Shown here piece by piece: positions 10,032-23,367 of a stretch of DNA of 64,000 nt; position 1 is the first letter of the stretch, and each line of letters starts with the position of its first letter. A program made the position numbers and the translations under genes. The stretch is from Tipula vernalis (lineage: Eukaryota; Arthropoda; Insecta; Diptera; Tipulidae), in assembly GCA_958295665.1 (NCBI GenBank), contig OY282558.1, positions 28,603,045 through 28,667,044 on the forward strand. Reading direction: 5' to 3'. Under the pieces are notes generated by a model. The model searched no databases. It saw only the letters and a list, made by a program, of their open reading frames with translations, and was not told where the DNA came from.

Positions 10032-11599
10032 AGCTCAGCCGATTCAGAGCTGTAAAAATCCGAAATCTGCAATTGTGCTCCGATTGCGGTTCTTGATACC
10101 TCAAATGATAGGTCTCGGGACTTGTAATTGTTATGCCAAACCGCATTCAAATTGGTTGATTATTTCCATACATTTCACAGAAAAATCGATTCGAAGAAAA
10201 TCACCTTACTATAGCTTAGCCGATTCAGATCTGTAAAAATCCGAAATCTGCAATTGTGCTCCGATTGCGGTTCTTGATACCTTAAATGATAGGTCACGAG
10301 ACCTGTAATTGCTATACCATACATTTCGTAGAAAGTTCGATTCGAAGAAAATCACCTTACTATAGCTCAGCCGATTCAGAGCTGTAAAAATCCGAAATCT
10401 GCAATTGTGCTCCGATTGCGGTTCTTCATACCTTAAATGATAGGTCACAAGACCTGTAATTGCTATACCATACATTTCGAAGAAAGTTCGATTCGAAGAA
10501 AATCACCTAACTATAGCTCAGCCGATTCAGAGCTGTAAAAATCCGAAATCTGCAATTGTGCTCCGATTGCGGTTCTTGATACCTTAAATGATAGGTCACG
10601 AGACCTGTAATTGCTATACCATACATTTCGAAGAAAGTTCGATTCGAAGAAAATCACCTTTATAGCTCAGCCGATTCAGAGTTGTAAAAATCCGAAATCT
10701 GCAATTGTGCTCCGATTGCGGTTCTTGATACTTCAAATGATAGGTCACGAGACCTGTAATTGCTATACCATACATTTCGAAGAAAGTTCGATTCGAAGAA
10801 AATCACCTTACTATAGCTCAGCCGATTCAGAGCTGTAAAAATCCGAAATCTGCAATTGTGCTCCGATTGCGGTTCTTGATACCTTAAATGATAGGTCACG
10901 AGACCTGTAATTGCTATACCATACATTTCGAAGAAAGTTCGATTCGAAGAAAATCACCTTACTATAGCTCAGCCGATTCAGAGCTGTAAAAATCCGAAAT
11001 CTGCAATTGTGCTCCGATTGCGGTTCTTGATACCTTAAATGATAGGTCACGAGACCTGTAATTGCTATACCATACATTTCGAAGAAAGTTCGATTCGAAG
11101 AAAATCACCTTACTATAGCTCAGCCGATTCAGAGCTGTAAAAATCCGAAATCTGCAATTGTGCTCCGATTTCGGTTCTTGATACCTTAAATGATAGGTCA
11201 CGAGACCTGTAATTGCTATACCATACATTTCGAAGAAAGTTCGATTCGAAGAAAATCACCTTACTATATAGCTCAGCCGATTCAGAGCTGTAAAAATCCG
11301 AAATCTGTAATTGTGCTCCGATTGCGGTTCTTGATACCTCAAATGATAGGTCTCGAGACTTGTAATTGTTATGCCAAACCGCATTAAAATTGGTTGATTA
11401 TTTCCATACATTTCACAGAAAAATCGATTCGAAGAAAATCACCTTACTATAGCTCAGCCGATTCAGAGCTGTAAAAATCCGAAATCTACAATTGTGCTCC
11501 GATTGCGGTTCTTGATACCTTAAATGATAGGTCACGAGACCTGTAATTGCTATACCATACATTTCGAAGAAAGTTCGATTCGAAGAAAATCACCTTACT

Positions 11600-11752
11600 A
11601 GCTCAGCCGATTCAGAGCTGTAAAAATCCGAATTCTGCAATTGTGCTCCGATTGCGGTTCTTGATACCTTAAATGATAGGTCACGAGACCTGTAATTGCT
11701 ATACCATACATTTCGAAGAAAGTTCGATTCGAAGAAAATCACCTTACTATAT
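11600..11752 (+). repeat. GAATTC-bearing A monomer (copy 1)
   Basis: CCGAAATC is changed to CCGAATTC, creating an EcoRI site at 11,630. The monomer is 153 bp because of an ACTATATAGC junction. I find only four GAATTC sites in the window, all in homologous monomers. Confidence 0.9.
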
Positions 11753-13470
11753 AGCTCAGCCGATTCAGAGCTGTAAAAATCCGAAATCTGCAATTGTGCT
11801 CCGATTGCGGTTCTTGATACCTTAAATGATAGGTCACGAAACCTGTAATTGCTATTCCATACATTTCGAAGAAAGTTCGATTCGAAGAAAATCACCTTAC
11901 TATAGCTCAGCCGATTCAGAGCTGTAAAAATCCGAAATCTGCAATTGTGCTCCGATTGCGGTTCTTGATACCTTAAAAGATAGGTCACGAGACGTGTAAT
12001 TGCTATACCATACATTTCGAAGAAAGTTCGATTCGAAGAAAATCACCTTACTATAGCTCAGCCGATTCAGAGCTGTAAAAATCCGAAATCTGCAATTGTG
12101 CTCCGATTTCGGTTCTTGATACCTTAAATGATAGGTCACGAGACCTGTAATTGCTATACCATACATTTCGAAGAAAGTTCGATTCGAAGAAAATCACCTT
12201 ACTATAGCTCAGCCGATTCAGAGCTGTAAAAATCCGAAATCTGCAATTGTGCTCCGATTGCGGTTCTTGATACCTTAAATGATAGGTCACGAGACCTGTA
12301 ATTGCTATACCATACATTTCGTAGAAATTTCGATTCGAAGAAAATCACCTTACTATAGCTCAGCCGATTCAGAGCTGTAAAAATCCGAAATCTGCAATTG
12401 TGCTCCGATTGCGGTTCTTGATACCTCAAATGATAGGTCTCGGGACTTGTAATTGTTATTCCAAACCGCATTCAAATTGGTTGATTATTTCCATACATTT
12501 CACAGAAAAATCGATTCGAAGAAAATCACCTTACTATAGCTTAGCCGATTCAGATCTGTAAAAATCCGAAATCTGCAATTGTGCTCCGATTGCGGTTCTT
12601 GATACCTTAAATGATAGGTCACGAGACCTGTAATTGCTATACCATACATTTCGTAGAAAGTTCGATTCGAAGAAAATCACCTTACTATAGCTCAGCCGAT
12701 TCAGAGCTGTAAAAATCCGAAATCTGCAATTGTGCTCCGATTGCGGTTCTTGATACCTTAAATGATAGGTCACAAGACCTGTAATTGCTATACCATACAT
12801 TTCGAAGAAAGTTCGATTCGAAGAAAATCACCTAACTGCTCAGCCGATTCAGAGCTGTAAAAATCCGAAATCTGCAATTGTGCTCCGATTGCGGTTCTTG
12901 ATACCTTAAATGATAGGTCACGAGACCTGTAATTGCTATACCATACATTTCGAAGAAAGTTCGATTCGAAGAAAATCACCTTACTATAGCTCAGCCGATT
13001 CAGAGCTGTAAAAATCCGAAATCTGCAATTGTGCTCCGATTTCGGTTCTTGATACCTTAAATGATAGGTCACGAGACCTGTAATTGCTATACCATACATT
13101 TCGAAGAAAGTTCGATTCGAAGAAAATCACCTTACTATATAGCTCAGCCGATTCAGAGCTGTAAAAATCCGAAATCTGCAATTGTGCTCCGATTGCGGTT
13201 CTTGATACCTCAAATGATAGGTCTCGAGACCTGTAATTGTTATGCCAAACCGCATTAAAATTGGTTGATTATTTCCATACATTTCACAGAAAAATCGATT
13301 CGAAGAAAATCACCTTACTATAGCTCAGCCGATTCAGAGCTGTAAAAATCCGAAATCTACAATTGTGCTCCGATTGCGGTTCTTGATACCTTAAATGATA
13401 GGTCACGAGACCTGTAATTGCTATACCATACATTTCGAAGAAAGTTCGATTCGAAGAAAATCACCTTACT

Positions 13471-13623
13471 AGCTCAGCCGATTCAGAGCTGTAAAAATCC
13501 GAATTCTGCAATTGTGCTCCGATTGCGGTTCTTGATACCTTAAATGATAGGTCACGAGACCTGTAATTGCTATACCATACATTTCGAAGAAAGTTCGATT
13601 CGAAGAAAATCACCTTACTATAT
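13471..13623 (+). repeat. GAATTC-bearing A monomer (copy 2)
   Basis: The site is at 13,501, 1,871 bp from copy 1, with the same 153 bp length. Confidence 0.9.
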
Positions 13624-14408
13624 AGCTCAGCCGATTCAGAGCTGTAAAAATCCGAAATCTGCAATTGTGCTCCGATTGCGGTTCTTGATACCTTAAATGA
13701 TAGGTCACGAGACCTGTAATTGCTATACCATACATTTCGTAGAAAGTTCGATTCGAAGAAAATCACCTTACTATAGCTCAGCCGATTCAGAGCTGTAAAA
13801 ATCCGAAATCTGCAATTGTGCTCCGATTGCGGTTCTTGATACCTTAAATGATAGGTCACAAGACCTGTAATTGCTATACCATACATTTCGAAGAAAGTTC
13901 GATTCGAAGAAAATCACCTAACTATAGCTCAGCCTATTCAGAGCTGTAAAAATCCGAAATCTGCAATTGTGCTCCGATTGCGGTTCTTGATACCTTAAAT
14001 GATAGGTCACGAGACCTGTAATTGCTATACCATACATTTCGAAGAAAGTTCGATTCGAAGAAAATCACCTTACTATATAGCTCAGCCGATTCAGAGCTGT
14101 AAAAATCCGAAATCTGCAATTGTGCTCCGATTGCGGTTCTTGATACCTCAAATGATAGGTCTCGAGACCTGTAATTGTTATGCCAAACCGCATTAAAATT
14201 GGTTGATTATTTCCATACATTTCACAGAAAAATCGATTCGAAGAAAATCACCTTACTATAGCTCAGCCGATTCAGAGCTGTAAAAATCCGAAATCTACAA
14301 TTGTGCTCCGATTGCGGTTCTTGATACCTTAAATGATAGGTCACGAGACCTGTAATTGCTATACCATACATTTCGAAGAAAGTTCGATTCGAAGAAAATC
14401 ACCTTACT

Positions 14409-14559
14409 AGCTCAGCCGATTCAGAGCTGTAAAAATCCGAATTCTGCAATTGTGCTCCGATTGCGGTTCTTGATACCTTAAATGATAGGTCACGAGACTT
14501 GTAATTGCTATACCATACATTTCGAAGAAAGTTCGATTCGAAGAAAATCACCTTACTAT
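14409..14559 (+). repeat. GAATTC-bearing A monomer (copy 3)
   Basis: The site is at 14,439, 938 bp from copy 2. This copy is 151 bp and carries GAGACTTG rather than GAGACCTG. It is followed directly by a B monomer whose junction reads GCTCAACC. Confidence 0.9.
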
Positions 14560-14740
14560 AGCTCAACCGATTCAGAGCTGTAAAAATCCGAAATCTGCAA
14601 TTGTGCTCCGATTGCGGTTCTTGATACCTCAAATGATAGATCTCGGGACTTGTAATTGTTATGCCAAACCGCATTAAAATTGGTTGATTATTTCCATACA
14701 TTTCACAGAAAAATCGATTCGAAGAAAATCACCTTACTAT

Positions 14741-16608
14741 AGCTCAGCCGATTCAGAGCTGTAAAAATCCGAAATCTGCAATTGTGCTCCGATTGCGGTT
14801 CTTGATACCTTAAATGATAGGTCACGAGACCTGTAATTGCTATACCATACATTTCGAAGAAAGTTCGATTCGAAGAAAATCACCATACTATAGCTCAGCC
14901 GATTCAGAGCTGTAAAAATCCGAAATCTACAATTGTGCTCCGATTGCGGTTCTTGATACCTTAAATGATAGGTCACGAGACCTGTAATTGCTATACCATA
15001 CATTTCGAAGAAAGTTCGATTCGAAGAAAATCACCTTACTATAGCTCAGCCGATTCAGAGCTGTAAAAATCCGAAATCTGCAATTGTGCTCTGATTGCGG
15101 TTCTTGATATATCAAATGATAGGTCTCGGGACTTGTAATTGTTATGCCAAACCGCATTAAAATTGGTTGATTATTTCCATACATTTCACAGAAAAATCGA
15201 TTCGAAGAAAATCACCTTACTATAGCTCAGCCGATTCAGAGCTGTAAAAATCCGAAATCTGCAATTGTGCTCCGATTGCGGTTCTTGATACCTTAAATGA
15301 TAGGTCACGAGACCTGTAATTGCTATACCATACATTTCGAAGAAAGTTCGATTCGATGAAAATCACCTTACTATAGCTCAGCCAATTCAGAGCTGTAAAA
15401 ATCCGAAATCTACAATTGTACTCCGATTGCGGTTCTTGATACCTTAAATGATAGGTCACGAGACCTGTAATTGCTATACCATACATTTCGAAGAAAGTTC
15501 GATTCGAAGAAAATCACCTTACTATAGCTCAGCCGATTCAGAGCTGTAAAAATCCGAAATCTACAATTGTGCTCCGATTGCGGTTCTTGATACCTTAAAT
15601 GATAGGTCACGAGACCTGTAATTGCTATACCATACATTTCGAAGAAAGTTCGATTCGAAGAAAATCACCTTACTATAGCTCAGCCGATTCAGAGCTGTAA
15701 AAATCCGAAATCTGCAATTGTGCTCCGATTGCGGTTCTTGATACCTTTATAGGTCACGAGACCTGTAATTGCTATACCATACATTTCGAAGAAAGTTCGA
15801 TTCGAAGAAAATCACCTTACTATAGCTCAGCCGATTCAGAGCTGTAAAAATCCGAAATCTACAATTGTGCTCCGATTGCGGTTCTTGATACCTTAAATGA
15901 TAGGTCACGAGACCTGTAATTGCTATACCATACATTTCGAAGAAAGTTCGATTCGAAGAAAATCACCTTACTATAGCTCAGCCGATTCAGAGCTGTAAAA
16001 ATCCGAAATCTGCAATTGTGCTCCGATTGCGGTTCTTGATACCTTAAATGATAGGTCACGAGACCTGTAATTGCTATACCATACATTTCGAAGGAAGTTC
16101 GATTCGAAGAAAATCACCTTACTATAGCTCAGCCGATTCAGAGCTGTACAAATCCGAAATCTGCAATTGTGCTCCGATTGCGGTTCTTGATACCTCAAAT
16201 GATAGGTCTCGGGACTTGTAATTGTTATGCCAAACCGCATTAAAATTGGTTGATTATTTCCATACATTTCACAGAAAAATCGATTCGAAGAAAATCACCT
16301 TACTATAGCTCAGCCGATTCAGAGCTGTAAAAATCCGAAATCTGCAATTGTGCTCCGATTGCGGTTCTTGATACCTTAAATGATAGGTCACGAGACCTGT
16401 AATTGCTATACCATACATTTCGAAGAAAGTTCGATTCGAAGAAAATCACCTTACTATAGCTCAGCCGATTCAGAGCTGTAAAAATCCGAAATCTGCAATT
16501 GTGCTCCGATTGCGGTTCTTGATACCTTAAATGATAGGTCACGAGACCTGTAATTGCTATACCATACATTTCGAAGAAAGTTCGATTCGAAGAAAATCAC
16601 CTTACTAT
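14741..16608 (+). repeat. 1.87 kb block repeated at 5,036 bp, copy 1
   Basis: Shared private markers with the copy 5,036 bp downstream are CACCATACTA (14,882), CTCTGATTGC in the B at 15,043 (15,091), TCGATGAAAAT (near 15,354), GCCAATTCAG (15,382), GTACTCC (near 15,419) and the 147 bp monomer at 15,677. The block holds B monomers at 15,043 and 16,126. A related but shorter version lies at 0.5-1.65 kb. Confidence 0.9.
15677..15823 (+). repeat. 147 bp A monomer with 4 bp deletion (copy 3)
   Basis: The same deletion, 14,617 bp from copy 1. This copy has TGCAATT upstream of the deletion whereas the other three have TACAATT, a single-base difference between otherwise matching monomers. Confidence 0.92.
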
Positions 16609-19600
16609 AGCTCAGCCGATTCAGAGCTGTAAAAATCCGAAATCTGCAATTGTGCTCCGATTGCGGTTCTTGATATATCAAATGATAGGTCTCGGGACTT
16701 GTAATTGTTATGCCAAACCGCATTAAAATTGGTTGATTATTTCCATACATTTCACAGAAAAATCGATTCGAAGAAAATCACCTTACTATAGCTCAGCCGA
16801 TTCAGAGCTGTAAAAATCCGAAATCTGCAATTGTGCTCCGATTGCGGTTCTTGATACCTTAAATGATAGGTCACGAGACCTGTAATTGCTATACCATACA
16901 TTTCGAAGAAAGTTCGATTCGAAGAAAATCACCTTACTATAGCTCAGCCGATTCAGAGCTGTAAAAATCCGAAATCTACAATTGTGCTCCGATTGCGGTT
17001 CTTGATACCTTAAATGATAGGTCACGAGACCTGTAATTGCTATACCATACATTTCGAAGAAAGTTCGATTCGAAGAAAATCACCTTACTATAGCTCAGCC
17101 GATTCAGAGCTGTAAAAATCCGAAATCTGCAATTGTGCTCCGATTGCGGTTCTTGATACCTCAAATGATAGGTCACGAGACCTGTAATTGCTATACCATA
17201 CATTTCGAAGGAAGTTCGATTCGAAGAAAATCACCTTACTATAGCTCAGCCGATTCAGAGCTGTAAAAATCCGAAATCTGCAATTGTGCTCCGATTGCGG
17301 TTCTTGATACCTCAAATGATAGGTCTCGGGACTTGTAATTGTTATGCCAAACCGCATTAAAATTGGTTGATTATTTCCATACATTTCACAGAAAAATCGA
17401 TTCGAAGAAAATCACCTTACTATAGCTCAGCCGATTCAGAGCTGTAAAAATCCGAAATCTGCAATTGTGCTCCGATTGCGGTTCTTGATACCTTAAATGA
17501 TAGGTCACGAGACCTGTAATTGCTATACCATACATTTCGAAGAAAGTTCGATTCGAAGAAAATCACCTTACTATAGCTCAGCCGATTCAGAGCTGTAAAA
17601 ATCCGAAATCTGCAATTGTGCTCCGATTGCGGTTCTTGATACCTTAAATGATAGGTCACGAGACCTGTAATTGCTATACCATACATTTCGAAGAAAGTTC
17701 GATTCGAAGAAAATCACCTTACTATAGCTCAGCCGATTCAGAGCTGTAAAAATCCGAAATCTGCAATTGTGCTCCGATTGCGGTTCTTGATATATCAAAT
17801 GATAGGTCTCGGGACTTGTAATTGTTATGCCAAACCGCATTAAAATTGGTTGATTATTTCCATACATTTCACAGAAAAATCGATTCGAAGAAAATCACCT
17901 TACTATAGCTTAGCCGATTCAGATCTGTAAAAATCCGAAATCTGCAATTGTGCTCCGATTGCGGTTCTTGATACCTTAAATGATAGGTCACGAGACCTGT
18001 AATTGCTATACCATACATTTCGTAGAAAGTTCGATTCGAAGAAAATCACCTTACTATAGCTCAGCCGATTCAGAGCTGTAAAAATCCGAAATCTGCAATT
18101 GTGCTCCGATTGCGGTTCTTGATACCTTAAATGATAGGTCACAAGACCTGTAATTGCTATACCATACATTTCGAAGAAAGTTCGATTCGAAGAAAATCAC
18201 CTAACTATAGCTCAGCCGATTCAGAGCTGTAAAAATCCGAAATCTGCAATTGTGCTCCGATTGCGGTTCTTGATACCTTAAATGATAGGTCACGAGACCT
18301 GTAATTGCTATACCATACATTTCGAAGAAAGTTCGATTCGAAGAAAATCACCTTACTATAGCTCAGCCGATTCAGAGCTGTAAAAATCCGAAATCTGCAA
18401 TTGTGCTCCGATTTCGGTTCTTGATACCTTAAATGATAGGTCACGAGACCTGTAATTGCTATACCATACATTTCGAAGAAAGTTCGATTCGAAGAAAATC
18501 ACCTTACTATATAGCTCAGCCGATTCAGAGCTGTAAAAATCCGAAATCTGCAATTGTGCTCCGATTGCGGTTCTTGATACCTCAAATGATAGGTCTCGAG
18601 ACCTGTAATTGTTATGCCAAACCGCATTAAAATTGGTTGATTATTTCCATACATTTCGCAGAAAAATCGATTCGAAGAAAATCACCTTACTATAGCTCAG
18701 CCGATTCAGAGCTGTAAAAATCCGAAATCTACAATTGTGCTCCGATTGCGGTTCTTGATACCTTAAATGATAGGTCACGAGACCTGTAATTGCTATACCA
18801 TACATTTCGAAGAAAGTTCGATTCGAAGAAAATCACCTTACTAGCTCAGCCGATTCAGAGCTGTAAAAATCCGAATTCTGCAATTGTGCTCCGATTGCGG
18901 TTCTTGATACCTTAAATGATAGGTCACGAGACCTGTAATTGCTATACCATACATTTCGAAGAAAGTTCGATTCGAAGAAAATCACCTTACTATATAGCTC
19001 AGCCGATTCAGAGCTGTAAAAATCCGAAATCTGCAATTGTGCTCCGATTGCGGTTCTTGATACCTTAAATGATAGGTCACGAGACCTGTAATTGCTATAC
19101 CATACATTTCGAAGAAAGTTCGATTCGAAGAAAATCACTTACAGCTCAGCCGATTCAGAGCTGTAAAAATCCGAAATCTGCAATTGTGCTCCGATTGCGG
19201 TTCTTGATACCTTAAATGATAGGTCACGAGACCTGTAATTGCTATACCATACATTTCGAAGAAAGTTCGATTCGAAGAAAATCACCTTACTATAGCTCAG
19301 CCGATTCAGAGCTGTAAAAATCCGAAATCTGCAATTGTGCTCCGATTGCGGTTCTTGATACCTCAAATGATAGATCTCGGGACTTGTAATTGTTATGCCA
19401 AACCGCATTAAAATTGGTTGATTATTTCCATACATTTCACAGAAAAATCGATTCGAAGAAAATCACCTTACTATAGCTCAGCCGATTCAGAGCTGTAAAA
19501 ATCCGAAATCTGCAATTGTGCTCCGATTGCGGTTCTTGATACCTTAAATGATAGGTCACGAGACCTGTAATTGCTATACCATACATTTCGAAGAAAGTTC

Positions 19601-19776
19601 GATTCGAAGAAAATCACCTTACTATAGCTCAGCCGATTCAGAGCTGTAAAAATCCGAAATCTGCAATTGTGCTCCGATTGCGGTTCTTGATACCTCAAAT
19701 GATAGGTCACGAGACCTGTAATTGCTATACCATACATTTCGAAGAAAGTTCGATTCGAAGAAAATCACCTTACTAT
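16609..19776 (+). repeat. A/B spacer between the two 5,036 bp-spaced blocks
   Basis: B monomers start at 16,609, 17,243, 17,726, 18,513 and 19,294. The left half (16.6-17.9 kb) alternates B with two or three A. At 17,907 a copy of the 12.5 kb block begins (GCTTAGCC...GATCTG, CACAAGACC near 18,142, CCGATTTCGG near 18,410, GAATTC at 18,873). A shortened junction AATCACTTACAGCTC occurs near 19,134. Confidence 0.82.
18843..18995 (+). repeat. GAATTC-bearing A monomer (copy 4)
   Basis: The site is at 18,873, 5,372 bp from copy 2, within the displaced copy of the 12.5-13.6 kb block. Confidence 0.9.
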
Positions 19777-21644
19777 AGCTCAGCCGATTCAGAGCTGTAA
19801 AAATCCGAAATCTACAATTGTGCTCCGATTGCGGTTCTTGATACCTTAAATGATAGGTCACGAGACCTGTAATTGCTATACCATACATTTCGAAGAAAGT
19901 TCGATTCGAAGAAAATCACCATACTATAGCTCAGCCGATTCAGAGCTGTAAAAATCCGAAATCTACAATTGTGCTCCGATTGCGGTTCTTGATACCTTAA
20001 ATGATAGGTCACGAGACCTGTAATTGCTATACCATACATTTCGAAGAAAGTTCGATTCGAAGAAAATCACCTTACTATAGCTCAGCCGATTCAGAGCTGT
20101 AAAAATCCGAAATCTGCAATTGTGCTCTGATTGCGGTTCTTGATATATCAAATGATAGGTCTCGGGACTTGTAATTGTTATGCCAAACCGCATTAAAATT
20201 GGTTGATTATTTCCATACATTTCACAGAAAAATCGATTCGAAGAAAATCAGCTTACTATAGCTCAGCCGATTCAGAGCTGTAAAAATCCGAAATCTGCAA
20301 TTGTGCTCCGATTGCGGTTCTTGATACCTTAAATGATAGGTCACGAGACCTGTAATTGCTATACCATACATTTCGAAGAAAGTTCGATTCGATGAAAATC
20401 ACCTTACTATAGCTCAGCCAATTCAGAGCTGTAAAAATCCGAAATCTACAATTGTACTCCGATTGCGGTTCTTGATACCTTAAATGATAGGTCACGAGAC
20501 CTGTAATTGCTATACCATACATTTCGAAGAAAGTTCGATTCGAAGAAAATCACCTTACTATAGCTCAGCCGATTCAGAGCTGTAAAAATCCGAAATCTAC
20601 AATTGTGCTCCGATTGCGGTTCTTGATACCTTAAATGATAGGTCACGAGACCTGTAATTGCTATACCATACATTTCGAAGAAAGTTCGATTCGAAGAAAA
20701 TCACCTTACTATAGCTCAGCCGATTCAGAGCTGTAAAAATCCGAAATCTACAATTGTGCTCCGATTGCGGTTCTTGATACCTTTATAGGTCACGAGACCT
20801 GTAATTGCTATACCATACATTTCGAAGAAAGTTCGATTCGAAGAAAATCACCTTACTATAGCTCAGCCGATTCAGAGCTGTAAAAATCCGAAATCTACAA
20901 TTGTGCTCCGATTGCGGTTCTTGATACCTTAAATGATAGGTCACGAGACCTGTAATTGCTATACCATACATTTCGAAGAAAGTTCGATTCGAAGAAAATC
21001 ACCTTACTATAGCTCAGCCGATTCAGAGCTGTAAAAATCCGAAATCTGCAATTGTGCTCCGATTGCGGTTCTTGATACCTTAAATGATAGGTCACGAGAC
21101 CTGTAATTGCTATACCATACATTTCGAAGAAAGTTCGATTCGAAGAAAATCACCTTACTATAGCTCAGCCGATTCAGAGCTGTAAAAATCCGAAATCTGC
21201 AATTGTGCTCCGATTGCGGTTCTTGATATATCAAATGATAGGTCTCGGGACTTGTAATTGTTATGCCAAACCGCATTCAAATTGGTTGATTATTTCCATA
21301 CATTTCACAGAAAAATCGATTCGAAGAAAATCACCTTACTATAGCTCAGCCGATTCAGAGCTGTAAAAATCCGAAATCTGCAATTGTGCTCCGATTGCGG
21401 TTCTTGATACCTTAAATGATAGGTCACGAGACCTGTAATTGCTATACCATACATTTCGAAGAAAGTTCGATTCGAAGAAAATCACCTTACTATAGCTCAG
21501 CCGATTCAGAGCTGTAAAAATCCGAAATCTACAATTGTGCTCCGATTGCGGTTCTTGATACCTTAAATGATAGGTCACGAGACCTGTAATTGCTATACCA
21601 TACATTTCGAAGAAAGTTCGATTCGAAGAAAATCACCTTACTAT
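19777..21644 (+). repeat. 1.87 kb block repeated at 5,036 bp, copy 2
   Basis: All markers of copy 1 recur at +5,036 bp (CACCATACTA near 19,918, TCGATGAAAAT near 20,390, GCCAATTCAG near 20,418, the 147 bp monomer at 20,713). B monomers are at 20,079 and 21,162. The second has CATTCAAATT rather than CATTAAAATT, a variant also present in the B monomers at 10,032 and 12,357. Confidence 0.9.
20713..20859 (+). repeat. 147 bp A monomer with 4 bp deletion (copy 4)
   Basis: The same deletion, exactly 5,036 bp from copy 3 and inside the 1.87 kb block repeated at that distance. Confidence 0.92.
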
Positions 21645-23367
21645 AGCTCAGCCGATTCAGAGCTGTAAAAATCCGAAATCTGCAATTGTGCTCCGATTGC
21701 GGTTCTTGATACCTTAAATGATAGGTCACGAGACCTGTAATTGCTATACCATACATTTCGAAGGAAGTTCGATTCGAAGAAAATCACCTTACTAGCTCAG
21801 CCGATTCAGAGCTGTAAAAATCCGAAATCTGCAATTGTGCTCCGATTGCGGTTCTTGATACCTCAAATGATAGGTCTCGGGACTTGTAATTGTTATGCCA
21901 AACCGCATTAAAATTGGTTGATTATTTCCATACATTTCACAGAAAAATCGATTCGAAGAAAATCACCTTACTATAGCTCAGCCGATTCAGAGCTGTAAAA
22001 ATCCGAAATCTGCAATTGTGCTCCGATTGCGGTTCTTGATACCTTAAATGATAGGTCACGAGACCTGTAATTGCTATACCATACATTTCGAAGAAAGTTC
22101 GATTCGAAGAAAATCACCTTACTATAGCTCAGCCGATTCAGAGCTGTAAAAATCCGAAATCTGCAATTGTGCTCCGATTGCGGTTCTTGATACCTTAAAT
22201 GATAGGTCACGAGACCTGTAATTGCTATACCATACATTTCGAAGAAAGTTCGATTCGAAGAAAATCACCTTACTATAGCTCAGCCGATTCAGAGCTGTAA
22301 AAATCCGAAATCTGCAATTGTGCTCCGATTGCGGTTCTTGATATATCAAATGATAGGTCTCGGGACTTGTAATTGTTATGCCAAACCGCATTAAAATTGG
22401 TTGATTATTTCCATACATTTCACAGAAAAATCGATTCGAAGAAAATCACCTTACTATAGCTCAGCCGATTCAGAGCTGTAAAAATCCGAAATCTGCAATT
22501 GTGCTCCGATTGCGGTTCTTGATACCTTAAATGATAGGTCACGAGACCTGTAATTGCTATACCATACATTTCGAAGAAAGTTCGATTCGAAGAAAATCAC
22601 CTTACTATAGCTCAGCCGATTCAGAGCTGTAAAAATCCGAAATCTACAATTGTGCTCCGATTGCGGTTCTTGATACCTTAAATGATAGGTCACGAGACCT
22701 GTAATTGCTATACCATACATTTCGAAGAAAGTTCTATTCGAAGAAAATCACCTTACTATAGCTCAGCCGATTCAGAGCTGTAAAAATCCGAAATCTACAA
22801 TTGTGCTCCGATTGCGGTTCTTGATACCTTAAATGATAGGTCACGAGACCTGTAATTGCTATACCATACATTTCGAAGAAAGTTCGATTCGAAGAAAATC
22901 ACCTTACTATATAGCTCAGCCGATTCAGAGCTGTAAAAATCCGAAATCTGCAATTGTGCTCCGAGTGCGGTTCTTGATACCTTAAATGATAGGTCACGAG
23001 ACCTGTAATTGCTATACCATACATTTCGAAGAAAGTTCGATTCGAAGAAAATCACCTTACTATAGCTCAGCCGATTCAGAGCTGTAAAAATCCGAAATCT
23101 ACAATTGTGCTCCGATTGCGGTTCTTGATACCTTAAATGATAGGTCACGAGACCTGTAATTGCTATACCATACATTTCGAAGAAAGTTCGATTCGAAGAA
23201 AATCACCTTACTTTATAGCTCAGTTGATTCAGAGCTGTAAAAATCCGAAATCTGCAATTGTGCTCCGATTGCGGTTCTTGATACCTTAAATGATAGGTCA
23301 CGAGACCTGTAATTGCTATACCATACATTTCGAAGAAAGTTCGATTCGAAGAAAATCACCTTACTAT
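21645..23367 (+). repeat. A/B stretch between the 1.87 kb block and the 486 bp repeat
   Basis: B monomers start at 21,794 and 22,277. The part from 21,967 to about 22,420 matches 17,416-17,870 at an offset of 4,551 bp. Near 22,964 a monomer carries CCGAGTGCGG, as at 3,618 in the left domain, and a junction ACTTTATAGC near 23,212 also matches 3,716 and 1,839. Confidence 0.8.

Larger units (their letters stand above)
10032..14740 (+). repeat. Higher-order domain marked by GAATTC monomers
   Basis: B monomers start at 10,032, 11,270, 12,357, 13,141, 14,079 and 14,560. Block markers in order are GCTTAGCC...GATCTG (10,213 and 12,538), CACAAGACC (10,446, 12,771, 13,857), TCACCTAAC (near 10,503, 12,829, 13,914), CCGATTTCGG (near 11,167, 12,107, 13,038), a B with TCTCGAGAC (11,270, 13,141, 14,079) and GAATTC (11,630, 13,501, 14,439). 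A further copy of the series lies at 17,907-19,000. Distances are 2,325, 1,871 and 938 bp among local copies and about 5,370 bp to the distant one, with deletions of internal monomers. Confidence 0.87.
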
